64,000 bases of DNA from Candidatus Thorarchaeota archaeon (GCA_011365025.1 RDOF01000004.1:1-64000); one strand, 5' to 3'; positions 19,990 through 29,520 are shown, counted from the first letter of the stretch. The notes: generated by a model not told the origin, from the letters alone. Made by a program: numbers and translations.

Positions 19990-20852
19990 TAACAATGGAG
20001 CAACTAGAAGGGAAGCAGAAAGTCACTTGGTGCACAGGGTGCGGCAATTTTGGCATCCTCGCTGCTTTGAAGCGCACTCTAGTGGACCTTCGAATTCCAC
20101 AACACCAATTCGTACTTGTTACTGGTATCGGTTGTGGGTCCAAAATTCCGCACTACATCAACATCAATGGCTTTCATACCTTGCATGGTCGTGCTATCCC
20201 GGTGGCCGAGGGTGTTCATCTTACTAATCCATCATTGAAGGTCATCGTACATGCTGGAGATGGTGACACATTGGGTGAAGGCTTGGGGCACCTCATGCAT
20301 GCTGCAAGACGCAATCTGAACATTTCCTTCTTCCTTCATAACAATGGTGTAATGGGTCTAACTAAGGGACAATTCTCTCCGTCTGCACCTCGTGGATATG
20401 TTTCCAAGACATCACCTCCAGAAGCTGGGGCTCCCATGGACCCGGTCAACTTAGTAGCCTACGCAATTGCAGGAGGCGCGACCTTTGTTGCAAGGGGCTT
20501 CTCAGGAGATCAGAAGCAGTTGTCATCACTCATGGCAAAGGCAATCAAGCATGAGGGATTCGCGGTCATAGATATTCTTCAGCCATGCCAGACTTGGAAT
20601 CGAACGCTGACCTGGAAATTTTACAACGAACATACCTATTCCCTGCAAGACTCAGACCATGATACTGGTGACAGAATAAGCGCACTTGCAAAGGCCTTTG
20701 AGAACGGCGACAGAATTCCTCTTGGCGTGTTTTATCAGACAAAAGGTCCTGTTCTTGTCGATGGTCTTGCTATGCCTGCCGATGGAATACTCAAGAATCA
20801 CCTCACCAATCTCGCAGAGGTTCAGAAGATTATTGATGAGCAGCTGCTTTAG
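19986..20852 (+). CDS. korB: 2-oxoacid:ferredoxin oxidoreductase, beta subunit (KorB type)
   Basis: Thiamine-diphosphate and iron-sulfur subunit of the same enzyme, 288 residues. The N-terminal TWCTGCGNFGILAALKRTL holds two cluster cysteines, and VHAGDGDTLGEGLGHLMHAA carries the GDGD...N-type ThDP motif, completed by LHNNGVMGLTKGQ. ILQPCQTWN gives a further conserved cysteine region. It overlaps KorA by 4 bases. No separate ferredoxin-like delta subunit is present, which fits the two-subunit archaeal enzyme. Fumarase follows directly, consistent with a partial citric acid cycle. Confidence 0.92.
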   Translation: MITMEQLEGKQKVTWCTGCGNFGILAALKRTLVDLRIPQHQFVLVTGIGCGSKIPHYININGFHTLHGRAIPVAEGVHLTNPSLKVIVHAGDGDTLGEGLGHLMHAARRNLNISFFLHNNGVMGLTKGQFSPSAPRGYVSKTSPPEAGAPMDPVNLVAYAIAGGATFVARGFSGDQKQLSSLMAKAIKHEGFAVIDILQPCQTWNRTLTWKFYNEHTYSLQDSDHDTGDRISALAKAFENGDRIPLGVFYQTKGPVLVDGLAMPADGILKNHLTNLAEVQKIIDEQLL

Positions 20853-20888
20853 GCATCTTGCAGTGGCTGCCAAGTGGTGAAATGGAAA

Positions 20889-22277
20889 ATGGGGAAAATG
20901 AGAAGGGAAACAGACGCTCTTGGCGCGCTCGAGGTTCCTGAAGAGGCCTATTGGGGCATCAATACAGAGCGCGCAATTCGCAATTTTCAGATTAGCGGCC
21001 GACGCTTGCCATGGGACTTCCTGGTCGCGCTGCTCAATGTCAAGAAAGCCTGCATCAGGGCGAATTCCAAGTTAGGAGTGATTCCTGACGACCTGAGCAG
21101 GGCCATACTCCGGGCCATTGACGACATTCTTGTTGATGATAGATTCAAAGATCAGTTCCCAGTGGACGTATTTCAAACAGGGTCTGGTACTCAGACAAAC
21201 ATGAATGCAAACGAAGTCATCGCCAATCGTGCCAACGAGATACTTGGTCACCCTAAAGGGCTCAAGAAACCTGTGCATCCAAACGATCATGTCAACAAAG
21301 CACAGTCTTCTAATGATGTCATTCCAACTGCAATGCATGTTGCAGCTGCAGTTTCTCTCCAAAATGATCTGTTCCCGATTTTAGAACGGTTCGAAGGAGT
21401 TCTGGCGGCAAAATCCAAAGAATTCAAGGGAATTGTGAAGGTTGGACGTACTCATCTTCAGGATGCAGTTCCTATCCCTTTATCTTTGGAGTTTGATGTC
21501 TATCGGTCTCAAATTGAACATGATGTTAGAGACCTGAAGCTCGCTGCGGGGGAATTGCGAGAGGTCCCCCTAGGAGGTACGGCTCTAGGCACCGGAATCA
21601 ATGCACCAGAAGGTTTCTCCGAACTTGCTGTAGACTATCTATCTGATATTGTTAAGCTGCCGTTCGTATCCCATCCAGTCAAGGCTGAAGGAATTGCTTC
21701 GCACAGAGTACTCGTGAGATTGAGCGCCTCACTGAGGTCTCTCGCTCTCTCATTGCTTAAGATAGCTGATGATATTCGATGGATGGGCAGTGGCCCTCGA
21801 GCTGGCCTGGGGGAACTGAAGCTTCCCGAGAATGAACCAGGCAGTTCAATTATGGCTGGCAAAATCAATCCAACCCAGTCTGAGGCGCTCATCCAAGTGT
21901 GCATGCAGGTCATTGGCTATGATGCTACAATCGCGGCCTCCGAAGGATTCGGCAGCAGGCTTGACTTGAATGTCACCAAGCCGGTAATGATTGTGAACAT
22001 ACTCGATGCAATCCGGCTTCTTTCAGGAGGTGCTACCTCATTCATGGTGCATTGTCTAGAAGGTGTTGAACCCAACCTGGATGTGATTAAGTGGCAATTA
22101 GATCGCAGTCTAATGGTAGTGACTAGGCTGGCTCCCATTATTGGATACGACAAGGCTGGAGAGATAGCAAGGCGCGCCTACAAAACAGGCAAGACGATCA
22201 AGGAAACAATTGCAATTATGGGCATCGAGATCGATGGTGACCTCGACTCCCTCTTAGACCCCTCTGAGATGACCTAA
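20889..22277 (+). CDS. fumC: Fumarate hydratase, class II
   Basis: Interconverts fumarate and malate without an iron-sulfur cluster. Family motifs are GSGTQTNMNANEVIANRANE near residue 100, QSSNDVIPTAMH near 140, GRTHLQDAVP with the fumarase histidine near 190 (aspartase has Gln there), and GSSIMAGKINPTQSE near 320. The last motif has Ala where most fumarases have Pro; TQSE still favours fumarase over aspartate ammonia-lyase. ATG 20889 is served by GGTGA 8 bases upstream; GTG 20874 overlaps it. It sits between KorAB and the succinate dehydrogenase/fumarate reductase subunits in one direction. Confidence 0.9.
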   Translation: MGKMRRETDALGALEVPEEAYWGINTERAIRNFQISGRRLPWDFLVALLNVKKACIRANSKLGVIPDDLSRAILRAIDDILVDDRFKDQFPVDVFQTGSGTQTNMNANEVIANRANEILGHPKGLKKPVHPNDHVNKAQSSNDVIPTAMHVAAAVSLQNDLFPILERFEGVLAAKSKEFKGIVKVGRTHLQDAVPIPLSLEFDVYRSQIEHDVRDLKLAAGELREVPLGGTALGTGINAPEGFSELAVDYLSDIVKLPFVSHPVKAEGIASHRVLVRLSASLRSLALSLLKIADDIRWMGSGPRAGLGELKLPENEPGSSIMAGKINPTQSEALIQVCMQVIGYDATIAASEGFGSRLDLNVTKPVMIVNILDAIRLLSGGATSFMVHCLEGVEPNLDVIKWQLDRSLMVVTRLAPIIGYDKAGEIARRAYKTGKTIKETIAIMGIEIDGDLDSLLDPSEMT

Positions 22278-22315
22278 CCTCGTTGTTCCAAATACGTTAT
22301 AACAAGTGCCCCTTT

Positions 22316-24019
22316 ATGCCCTCTGGGTGGTCTGTTATTCCATCACTGAAACACGACGTTCTGGTTATCGGGGCGGGACTATCAGGTCTTCGTGCCGCCA
22401 TAGAGTTGGCTGAGAAATTGGACGTGGCTGTGGTTACCAAAGTACACCCTCTCAGGTCTCATTCAGGGGCAGCTCAAGGGGGAATAAATGCAGCCTTGAG
22501 TTTTGAGGACTCGCAGGAGAATCATGCCTTTGACACGGTGAAGGGTTCCGACTATTTGGCAGACCAGGATGCTGTCGAGGTCATGACAAGGGGGGCTCCT
22601 TTTGCGGTTATAGAAAATGAGCGGTGGGGAACAGCTTTTTCAAGAACGGGAGATGGACAAATTGCCCAGAGACCGTTCGGCGGAGCGGGTTATCCAAGGA
22701 CCGCCTACGCTGCTGATAGGACTGGCCATAATCTACTTCATACGACCTACGATCAGGCTCTCAGACTGGGAATAAAATTCTACACAGAATGGTTTGTCAC
22801 CTCACTGGTCAGGCACGGTGATAGAATCTGCGGCATTACCGCGCTAGAGATTTCTACTGGTGAGATTCATGGACTTACAGCCAAGGCGGTTATCCTGGCG
22901 ACGGGCGGATTTGGTAGGGTCTATGGTCATTCAACGAACGCATTGATCAACACAGGTGATGGGTGTGCAATTGCCCTTCGTGCTGGTGTACCACTAAAGG
23001 ATATGGAGTTTGTACAAATTCATCCCACAACTCTAGTTCCCTCAAGCATCCTGATTACTGAGGGTGCAAGAGGCGAGGGCGGCTATCTCGTTAACAGCAA
23101 GGGTGAGAGGTTCATGGATAAGTATGCACCCGAAAAGATGGAGCTCGCCCCACGAGATATTGTGGCTAGGGCAATTCAAACGGAAATCAATGAAGGTCGC
23201 GGTTTTAATGACCTCTATGTCTACCTGGACCTTAGGCATCTCGGAAGAGAGAGAATTCTAGACCGCCTTCCGGGAATCCGAGAGATATCCATGTTCTTCG
23301 CTGGAGTCGATCCTATAGATGACCCGATCCCAATACGCCCAGGACAGCATTACTCCATGGGTGGTGTGCATTCCAACAGACATGGAGAAACTCCGCTTGA
23401 GGGTCTCTATGCCATTGGGGAATGTGCTTGCATGAGCGTTCATGGAGCAAATCGCCTAGGGGGAAACTCACTCCTAGAGACCTTGGTCTTTGGAAGAATT
23501 GTTGGCAAGAGAGTACTCGATTATGCGTCAACACGAGAGCTTCCGGACATATGCGAGGCTGAAGATGCGGGATTCCTAATGCGAGAAAAACTCCAGACTT
23601 GGTTGCTTCGAGAGCAGGGCGAGTCCGCACACAATATTCGAACAGAAATGGGGAAAGTCATGGATTCGTCAGTAGGAGTCTTCAGAACTCAAGAGGGTCT
23701 TGAAAAGGCGCTCAAAGGAATTCGGCATCTCAAAGAGCAATTTCAAAATGTGGCAGTGGGTGGCGGGGACACCCGTTTCAATTACGCATTGATTCGCACT
23801 CTAGAACTTGAGAATATGCTAGACTTAGCTGAGATTATTGCAATGACCGCACTCATGCGGCGAGAGAGCCGTGGGGCTCACTGGCGGGTTGACTATCCTG
23901 AGAGGGATGATCGGAGTTTTCTGAAGCACTCTCTGGTAACTCTGTTTGATGACTATCTTAAGACCGAATACATCGATGTCAACCTTGGGCAGTTTGAGGT
24001 AAAGGAGAGGACCTACTGA
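22316..24019 (+). CDS. sdhA: Succinate dehydrogenase/fumarate reductase flavoprotein subunit
   Basis: FAD subunit that interconverts succinate and fumarate. The dinucleotide motif VIGAGLSGLRAAIELAE lies near residue 15, and SHSGAAQGGINAAL near 50 has the histidine expected for covalent FAD. GHSTNALINTGDG, EGARGEGGYLVNSKGERFM and the active-site region GQHYSMGGVHSNRHGET follow, then GANRLGGNSLLETLVFG. The start is uncertain: ATG 22316 lacks a clear Shine-Dalgarno and TTG 22283 is upstream. It overlaps the iron-sulfur subunit gene by one base. It may act as fumarate reductase in an anaerobe; the direction is not decided by sequence. Confidence 0.9.
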   Translation: MPSGWSVIPSLKHDVLVIGAGLSGLRAAIELAEKLDVAVVTKVHPLRSHSGAAQGGINAALSFEDSQENHAFDTVKGSDYLADQDAVEVMTRGAPFAVIENERWGTAFSRTGDGQIAQRPFGGAGYPRTAYAADRTGHNLLHTTYDQALRLGIKFYTEWFVTSLVRHGDRICGITALEISTGEIHGLTAKAVILATGGFGRVYGHSTNALINTGDGCAIALRAGVPLKDMEFVQIHPTTLVPSSILITEGARGEGGYLVNSKGERFMDKYAPEKMELAPRDIVARAIQTEINEGRGFNDLYVYLDLRHLGRERILDRLPGIREISMFFAGVDPIDDPIPIRPGQHYSMGGVHSNRHGETPLEGLYAIGECACMSVHGANRLGGNSLLETLVFGRIVGKRVLDYASTRELPDICEAEDAGFLMREKLQTWLLREQGESAHNIRTEMGKVMDSSVGVFRTQEGLEKALKGIRHLKEQFQNVAVGGGDTRFNYALIRTLELENMLDLAEIIAMTALMRRESRGAHWRVDYPERDDRSFLKHSLVTLFDDYLKTEYIDVNLGQFEVKERTY

Positions 24020-24756
24020 TGATGTTTAGAATTGCACGGAGTCGAGATGGTGGCAAGACAACGCACTATGATCTATACGAGATGGAAGTGAGGAAGGGAA
24101 TGACAGTGTTGGATGCCTTGTTCGAGATTCAGGACAAAATGGATCCTTCCCTATCATTTCGATATTCGTGTCGAGGAGCCGTATGCGGCAGCTGCGCCAT
24201 GTTGATCGACAAGGAGCCACGCCTTGCGTGCAAGACGCAGATCAACAAGATCAAGGAGAATGACATGAAACTAAAGCCCTTCCCAGCTATCACTCAGCTG
24301 CCCGAAGGTTGGGACCAGCAAAACGAAATCCTGATAGAACCGCTGCCAAGCCTTCCGATTCTAAAGGACTTGATTGTTGATATGGACCCCTTTTACAAGG
24401 CACTTGAAACTCTTAAGCTCTGGGTCACACCTACAGAGGGCGACAAACCACGAAGACAAGATCCGGAAGATCAAAAGAGAATAGAGCGGTACGTTGGCTG
24501 CATAATGTGCGCTTTGTGTTATGGATCTTGTCCAGTCAATGCAAAAAACCAGACCTATGTTGGCCCAGCGGCCTTGGCAAAGGGGTTCCGCTTCATTGAG
24601 GATACACGTGTACAGGACAAGAATCGTTTCATCGAGAGCATCGCAGCACCGAATGGAGCTATGCTATGCGACTTGGTCATGAATTGTGTCAGAGCCTGCC
24701 CTAAGGGGGTGGCCCCTGGCGGAGCAATACGCAAGATAAAGCAGGACTATCTCTAG
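24019..24756 (+). CDS. sdhB: Succinate dehydrogenase/fumarate reductase iron-sulfur subunit
   Basis: Electron-transfer subunit of 245 residues. The [2Fe-2S] cysteines are in SCRGAVCGSCAMLIDKEPRLAC near residues 53-75. The C-terminal ferredoxin-like half has CIMCALCYGSCPV near 162 and CVRACPKGVAPGG near 226 for the remaining clusters. An AAGGAGAGG precedes the ATG, which overlaps the flavoprotein stop. No membrane anchor subunit (SdhC/SdhD) follows on this strand, so either the anchor is elsewhere or the enzyme is soluble. Confidence 0.93.
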   Translation: MMFRIARSRDGGKTTHYDLYEMEVRKGMTVLDALFEIQDKMDPSLSFRYSCRGAVCGSCAMLIDKEPRLACKTQINKIKENDMKLKPFPAITQLPEGWDQQNEILIEPLPSLPILKDLIVDMDPFYKALETLKLWVTPTEGDKPRRQDPEDQKRIERYVGCIMCALCYGSCPVNAKNQTYVGPAALAKGFRFIEDTRVQDKNRFIESIAAPNGAMLCDLVMNCVRACPKGVAPGGAIRKIKQDYL

Positions 24757-24815
24757 GCGACTCGGATGGCAGAGAATTTAGTCGAGCAAACATAATCACG
24801 AGATTGTTCCGGCAT

Positions 24816-25046
24816 TCAGGCGCCGCCTACTTGGCGCGTACGGTTATAGGCCTCACTGTAGTCCTCTGACGCTCCATCGAAGAATGCGGAATCATGTATT
24901 TTTGAATAATAGAGCTTTCCGGAGCTTGTTGGCTTTACGTGTGCCTTCTCAGGACTCTGCCGAGGCCCCTCGGATATGCGCATGAAGATATACAAGCATA
25001 GTAGGACTCCAAATGCAATAGCAATGAGTTCCCCTATCATACTCAT
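24816..25046 (-). CDS. Small single-pass membrane protein, 76 residues
   Basis: A short protein with one N-terminal hydrophobic helix (MIGELIAIAFGVLLCLYIFM, about residues 3-22) followed by a charged soluble tail. No family recognised. The longer frame to 25115 would overlap the DinB-like gene, so ATG 25046 is preferred; GGAATC upstream is a weak ribosome site. It faces the iron-sulfur subunit gene tail to tail. It could be a minor membrane partner of a neighbour, but this is speculation. Confidence 0.5.
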   Translation of the reverse strand: MSMIGELIAIAFGVLLCLYIFMRISEGPRQSPEKAHVKPTSSGKLYYSKIHDSAFFDGASEDYSEAYNRTRQVGGA

Positions 25047-25062
25047 TCGTATGCTTGATTCC

Positions 25063-25536
25063 TTATACACTATTTCTTTTTGCATTACCAAGCAGAAGCG
25101 CCACTTGTCCCGCATGATGAACTACATGATATCCTACCATGATTCGAAGAATTCGCTCCACTGATCCTTCTCGCAGTCTTGCTGGAGGTGGCAATTCCAT
25201 TTCGGTATCAAGTTTGACGTCATCGAGTTGAGCACAAAGGGCGGCAAAGTCGTCGTAGGCTGAATTAACCTCCGCCTTCAAGGACTCAACTCCTTCCTCT
25301 GCATCTGGTTTGGACGAATCTGGGATGTGAATTCCCAATTGATCTGCAATATACCTGCAAATCGAAGCTATGACCCACGAAACGTGTACCACTACTTCTT
25401 CCGCAGACCTCCCACCTTCAACAGGAGTCCGGGTGAAATTCTCATACTCGCCTTCCATTTGCACAAGAAGCCAGTTTCTTGAAGCTAAACAGAACCTCAC
25501 TAGGTCCCCTGTTCTTCCTTCCAGTCTTTTTGTCAT
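25063..25536 (-). CDS. DinB/YfiT-like four-helix bundle protein
   Basis: A 157-residue helical protein with the DinB superfamily layout: an early HVSWVIASI histidine region in the middle and VGYHVVHHAGQVALLL near the C-terminus, the HHxGQ metal-binding helix. Bacterial relatives are metal-dependent thiol-S-transferases or of unknown role. ATG 25536 has AGAGGATAG upstream; the longer frame to 25605 would overlap the methyltransferase gene. The three minus-strand genes from 26629 to 24816 may be one transcript. Confidence 0.65.
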   Translation of the reverse strand: MTKRLEGRTGDLVRFCLASRNWLLVQMEGEYENFTRTPVEGGRSAEEVVVHVSWVIASICRYIADQLGIHIPDSSKPDAEEGVESLKAEVNSAYDDFAALCAQLDDVKLDTEMELPPPARLREGSVERILRIMVGYHVVHHAGQVALLLGNAKRNSV

Positions 25537-25585
25537 TTCTATCCTCTGGGGTAACTGTGCAAGCACATGTACATGAATATTTGTC

Positions 25586-26629
25586 CTAAATTGAGATGGA
25601 CTCATAATCGGGCGTTTTTTCTGGCGTTTCCTCCTCCAGTCTTTGACTGCATAGGTTTATCGCTACATCTGATGTATCACAGGCCAACCATTTTCTACCC
25701 ATGCGCTCCGCTGCAACAGCAGTTGTTCCAGAGCCAATGAAGAAATCCGCAACTATATCCCCGGGAGACGAAGTAGACTCTATAATTCGTTCCAAGAGCG
25801 CGAGTGGTTTTTGTGTGAGAAAGCCTCTATACTCTATCGAAGAACCTTGAAGTGGACTTATGTCCATCCACAAGTCTGAAACTGGTACCCCTGGCATATC
25901 GGCAAGATATTGCTTCTTCGAATATCTCTGATTCTTGCTAATGTAAATCAGGTCTTCATCCCACCACCTATCTAGCGTTTCCTTTCTGTAGAGATATGGG
26001 GCCGTTCTGCCTCTCCATTCGAACTGCTTGCGATTTTCAGTTCTCTGTATTCCCTGAGCCTCAATCTCGATAAGGCGGAACCTTCCTCGCTCATCCTCAT
26101 AACTGTACGGTTTCAGAGACCTCTCATCATGCTCTTTGTATGCCTGCTTTACCACAAGCTGGTCAGCGCTTCTTGCATAAAGCAGAATCGTGTCGTGCTG
26201 TGCTCCAAACCCTTTGCTTTGTGCCTTTGGGCTGTTTGTGCGTCGCCAGATGATCTCATTTACGAAGTTCGAATAGCCAAGTATCGAGTCTAGAATCGTT
26301 CTAATATAGTGGGAAACATGCCAATCCAAATGGACCCACAAACACCCACCGGGTTTCAAAAGGAGCGCCATCGCCTTCAGCCTAGCCTCCATGAATTCAA
26401 GATATTCCTGAAGGCCACCTTCCCACCTATCGTCGTATGTTGCTCTTTCTTTCAAAGATGGGGCACTCTTAGCAGCTCCCTCACTCCTCGTCTGCATGGT
26501 GTACTCAGTACCTGAAAAGAAGGGCGGGTCAATGTAGATTACCTGAATTTGTTCCTGCAGCTTGCTCTTGTAACCGCGAATGAACTCAAGACAATCCCCA
26601 TGCACGAGTAGACTCCTTGGCAATACCAT
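25586..26629 (-). CDS. Orphan site-specific DNA methyltransferase (N6-adenine/N4-cytosine, DPPF type)
   Basis: A 347-residue beta-class amino-methyltransferase related to type III Mod subunits. The catalytic motif IV is IDPPFFSG near residue 33, the amino-terminal GDCLEF is motif-like, and motif I (ADFFIGSGTTAVAAERMGR) is near the C-terminus, the order of the beta class. The central NSPKAQSKGFGAQHDTILLYA is also typical. No restriction enzyme gene is adjacent, so it is an orphan, perhaps for epigenetic marking. ATG 26629 lacks a Shine-Dalgarno; GTG 26605 has AAGGAG 7 bases upstream and may be the true start. Confidence 0.85.
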   Translation of the reverse strand: MVLPRSLLVHGDCLEFIRGYKSKLQEQIQVIYIDPPFFSGTEYTMQTRSEGAAKSAPSLKERATYDDRWEGGLQEYLEFMEARLKAMALLLKPGGCLWVHLDWHVSHYIRTILDSILGYSNFVNEIIWRRTNSPKAQSKGFGAQHDTILLYARSADQLVVKQAYKEHDERSLKPYSYEDERGRFRLIEIEAQGIQRTENRKQFEWRGRTAPYLYRKETLDRWWDEDLIYISKNQRYSKKQYLADMPGVPVSDLWMDISPLQGSSIEYRGFLTQKPLALLERIIESTSSPGDIVADFFIGSGTTAVAAERMGRKWLACDTSDVAINLCSQRLEEETPEKTPDYESISI

Positions 26630-26758
26630 GACTGGCTATTCTGCATGCTCCCCTTAAGACATCTTCCGGTTCAAGGCAAAAGAAGTGAGTGATCTGGTAT
26701 TTCGGCATGAATATTAGTCGGAAATGTTGTTATGAACCTCTCCAAGGAGGATTATTGA

Positions 26759-29458
26759 TTGGATCCGTCAAGGTCTCTTCTTGTCGCTTTCATGCTGACC
26801 ATGCTTATCCCTGGTGTAGTCTTGGGTTCTGTTCTTGCGAGCCCAATCATGCCTGCCCAAGTTGAAGCCCAGGCGAATATTTCATTGGTTGGCAGTGAAA
26901 ATGCGCCTGCAATCCTTAGCTCTCTAGAGCTCGACTTGGCTGCGTTTTCAATTACTGCTGCCTCCTCGATATCCACTGCTCTAGAATCTTCCAATGTTGA
27001 CGTTCTGATTATTGTGGACTCCCCAATAGGGCCCTCCGATCTTGGGAATCTAACCGGTTTTGTCAACAATGGTGGTGGGCTGCTGATCTTCACAGGACCT
27101 GCGATGACTGCTAATGGAACTGGGTTCCTAGAACTTGGCTTGACCATAGCCGGCGAATTGGTGGCCAGCGCTGACAATGCTAATGTTGTGACGAGGGTGA
27201 TGAATCCAAATCATGCTACTGTAACCTTTGACTGGTCTTCTGCACCTCCTACGGAAAAGATGACCGTCTTACCAGCACTGAATGAAAGTGTTTCTGTTAT
27301 TCTTGCAAATGATACCGGATATGGAACAGGCGGGGCGCCTTTGCTGGTTCATCGGTCTCTTGGAACAGGCAATATTCTTCTCTATACGCCTTGGTTGACG
27401 CTGAACTCTACTGCGGAAACACAACAGACGAACTACGAACTAGTCCTTTGGCCTTATTTCAACTACTTCCTCTATTCATCTGCACGATATCTTGGGAGTC
27501 TGGATGCATATGCATACGCAGAGTGGACTTACTCCCCGGTGCCAAAGATGGAGCAGCAAATGGTGATTGGGGCCATTGTGTGTGGTATCGCAGTTATCAC
27601 GGGATGGTCGTACGTATCAGTAAGAAAGCGGTCTCGGAAGGAAAAGGAAATTCTCACCGAGATTGAACGGGCGGAACTTCTCGTTGAGGCGGAGGAGGAA
27701 ATTGACGAATGGGAAGAGATTGGGATGCACCGTCAACTTGGCGGATTTCTCATTCAGCTATTCGTCACGCTTCTGCTTGTGATCCCAAGAGTTGTCCTCT
27801 CAATTATGATTTATCCACGATATATCATGCCCTTTCCTCAGGCTGCCGGATGGTATTCATTCAGTGTGAACCTCTTCTTAGGACTATGGACAGTGTTCGA
27901 TTTGGGTACCAGTGTGGCTCTCGCGAAGTATTTTGCCGAATATCGAGTATCTCAGCCTGAAGAAGCGGTTAAGTATGCTCAGATATTCGTCTGGTTCCAG
28001 TGCATAACAGGGATTGTGCAGATATCTGCAGTTGCATTTGTTGGCTCCATTATATTCCCACAGACCTATCTTGCACATCTGTCTTACGTCTTCATTGCGC
28101 ACTCACTCTTCCAATTTCCCGGGTTCACTCTGCTTTTCATTCATGTTTTTCGAGGCATGAACCGAATAGACTACCAACAGGTCACATATGTCTTGAAGTA
28201 CATTGCTTTCGACATAATTGGGCAGTATGTTCTGATTCTTGTGTTCAGAGCATGGGGGGCAGGCAATCCAATCTTTGGAGAGGCGCTTGGGGGTGCAATT
28301 GGGCAGGCAATAGGATCTTACGTTTCAGAATGGCTTACATTCTTCGTCTGTCTTTATCTCTTCAGGGGACTAGGGCTAAATGCTTCAACTCTGTTCCGGA
28401 TAGATTTCGACCGGGAGCAGGTAAGGAAAGCCTTGAAGTTTGGTGCCAAGTGGACTGTTGGAGCAGCTGCGGTTCCGCTTGTCTGGTTCTATCAAATGCT
28501 TCTAGTTAGCACGAACCTCCTAAACTGGTCTGCACTTCAGGGGCAATACCAGCTGGCATGGGATCTCGCCATTATGGTCCAGGTTGTTGGGCTATTTATG
28601 GAAGGGATGCTTGGTGGGATCTCAGAGGCATATTCTCATGGCAAACGGAAGCTAACGGACCTTTACACCGCTCAAGGTCTGAAATATGGAGCATTCTTCG
28701 TATTCTGGCTGGTTTCGGTCTTGGCGGCCATCGGATGGAGGGCAATTCTGGGAGCGGCAGGTGCCGAATGGGCATATGCAGCTGAGCTGCTGAACTACTT
28801 CCTGGTATTCCAGATTTTTGGCTTCTGGAGCTGGCTGGGTGACTGGGTCTTCGCTGGTGCAGAACGAACAGGACTTGCGGCTGCTTCTTGGATTCTTGAG
28901 CAGGTGCTCCGAGCTTTCTTCATGACGTATTTTGTCCTGGTTCAACCTGTAATTTTTGGTATCTATCTAGGAGGTATGCCGGGCATAATCATAGGATACA
29001 CGATTGCCCTTGTGATTAAGAATATCGCAATGTGGAGCTTGATTAGAATGAAGATATCTGCTCCAAAGCCATATGTCTGGCAGAGCTATATTGGGCCGTT
29101 GCTTGCGGGCATTGCGAATTTCTTGATGCTCGAGTTCATCGCGATTATGATTTGGGATGGCGATATAATCACTTCCGCAGTTCTCTTCTTCATTGGGGTA
29201 CTGCCATCTCTGTATGTCTATTCCTTCATTAGTGGACTTACCGGGACTTGGGATACGCGCACTGTAACCGAATTCAAGCGAGCCTCTGACATGGTAAAGA
29301 TGCGTGGCATAGGCTGGTTAGCAAGAAGATTCTATGGATCCATTGCTTTGGGCTCGAGAATTTCGCCCCTCCATGATAGATTCCCGATTGACATCTATGA
29401 TGAAGCAATGAAGGAAGCTGAGGAGTTAACACGAGAGAAGAAACAGCTAGTAATCTAA
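26759..29458 (+). CDS. Extracytoplasmic domain fused to a MATE/polysaccharide-flippase-like transporter
   Basis: An 899-residue membrane protein. A signal segment (residues 5-28) leads into an extracytoplasmic domain (to about 260) with VDVLIIVDSPIGPSDLG and NNGGGLLIFTGP, resembling the GldG/DUF4350-like fold. A helix near 269-287 crosses the membrane, followed by a charged cytoplasmic stretch, and from about 327 there are some twelve hydrophobic helices of a Wzx/MATE-type flippase. A likely role is lipid-linked glycan export for surface glycosylation. TTG 26759 is certain enough because AAGGAGG (26744-26750) lies 8 bases upstream. The fusion is unusual. Confidence 0.75.
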   Translation: MDPSRSLLVAFMLTMLIPGVVLGSVLASPIMPAQVEAQANISLVGSENAPAILSSLELDLAAFSITAASSISTALESSNVDVLIIVDSPIGPSDLGNLTGFVNNGGGLLIFTGPAMTANGTGFLELGLTIAGELVASADNANVVTRVMNPNHATVTFDWSSAPPTEKMTVLPALNESVSVILANDTGYGTGGAPLLVHRSLGTGNILLYTPWLTLNSTAETQQTNYELVLWPYFNYFLYSSARYLGSLDAYAYAEWTYSPVPKMEQQMVIGAIVCGIAVITGWSYVSVRKRSRKEKEILTEIERAELLVEAEEEIDEWEEIGMHRQLGGFLIQLFVTLLLVIPRVVLSIMIYPRYIMPFPQAAGWYSFSVNLFLGLWTVFDLGTSVALAKYFAEYRVSQPEEAVKYAQIFVWFQCITGIVQISAVAFVGSIIFPQTYLAHLSYVFIAHSLFQFPGFTLLFIHVFRGMNRIDYQQVTYVLKYIAFDIIGQYVLILVFRAWGAGNPIFGEALGGAIGQAIGSYVSEWLTFFVCLYLFRGLGLNASTLFRIDFDREQVRKALKFGAKWTVGAAAVPLVWFYQMLLVSTNLLNWSALQGQYQLAWDLAIMVQVVGLFMEGMLGGISEAYSHGKRKLTDLYTAQGLKYGAFFVFWLVSVLAAIGWRAILGAAGAEWAYAAELLNYFLVFQIFGFWSWLGDWVFAGAERTGLAAASWILEQVLRAFFMTYFVLVQPVIFGIYLGGMPGIIIGYTIALVIKNIAMWSLIRMKISAPKPYVWQSYIGPLLAGIANFLMLEFIAIMIWDGDIITSAVLFFIGVLPSLYVYSFISGLTGTWDTRTVTEFKRASDMVKMRGIGWLARRFYGSIALGSRISPLHDRFPIDIYDEAMKEAEELTREKKQLVI

Positions 29459-29476
29459 CATCATTAACATGCTCAT

Positions 29477-29500
29477 GCCTGCAGAATACCATCTGCAGGC
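29477..29500. terminator. 9-bp inverted repeat between convergent genes
   Basis: GCCTGCAGA and TCTGCAGGC form a perfect 9-bp stem around a 6-base loop, 19 bases after the flippase stop and 21 bases before the S17e stop. No long T-tract follows on either strand. It probably ends transcription from one or both sides. Confidence 0.5.
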
Positions 29501-29520
29501 ACCACCTCATTTGGGTGTGC

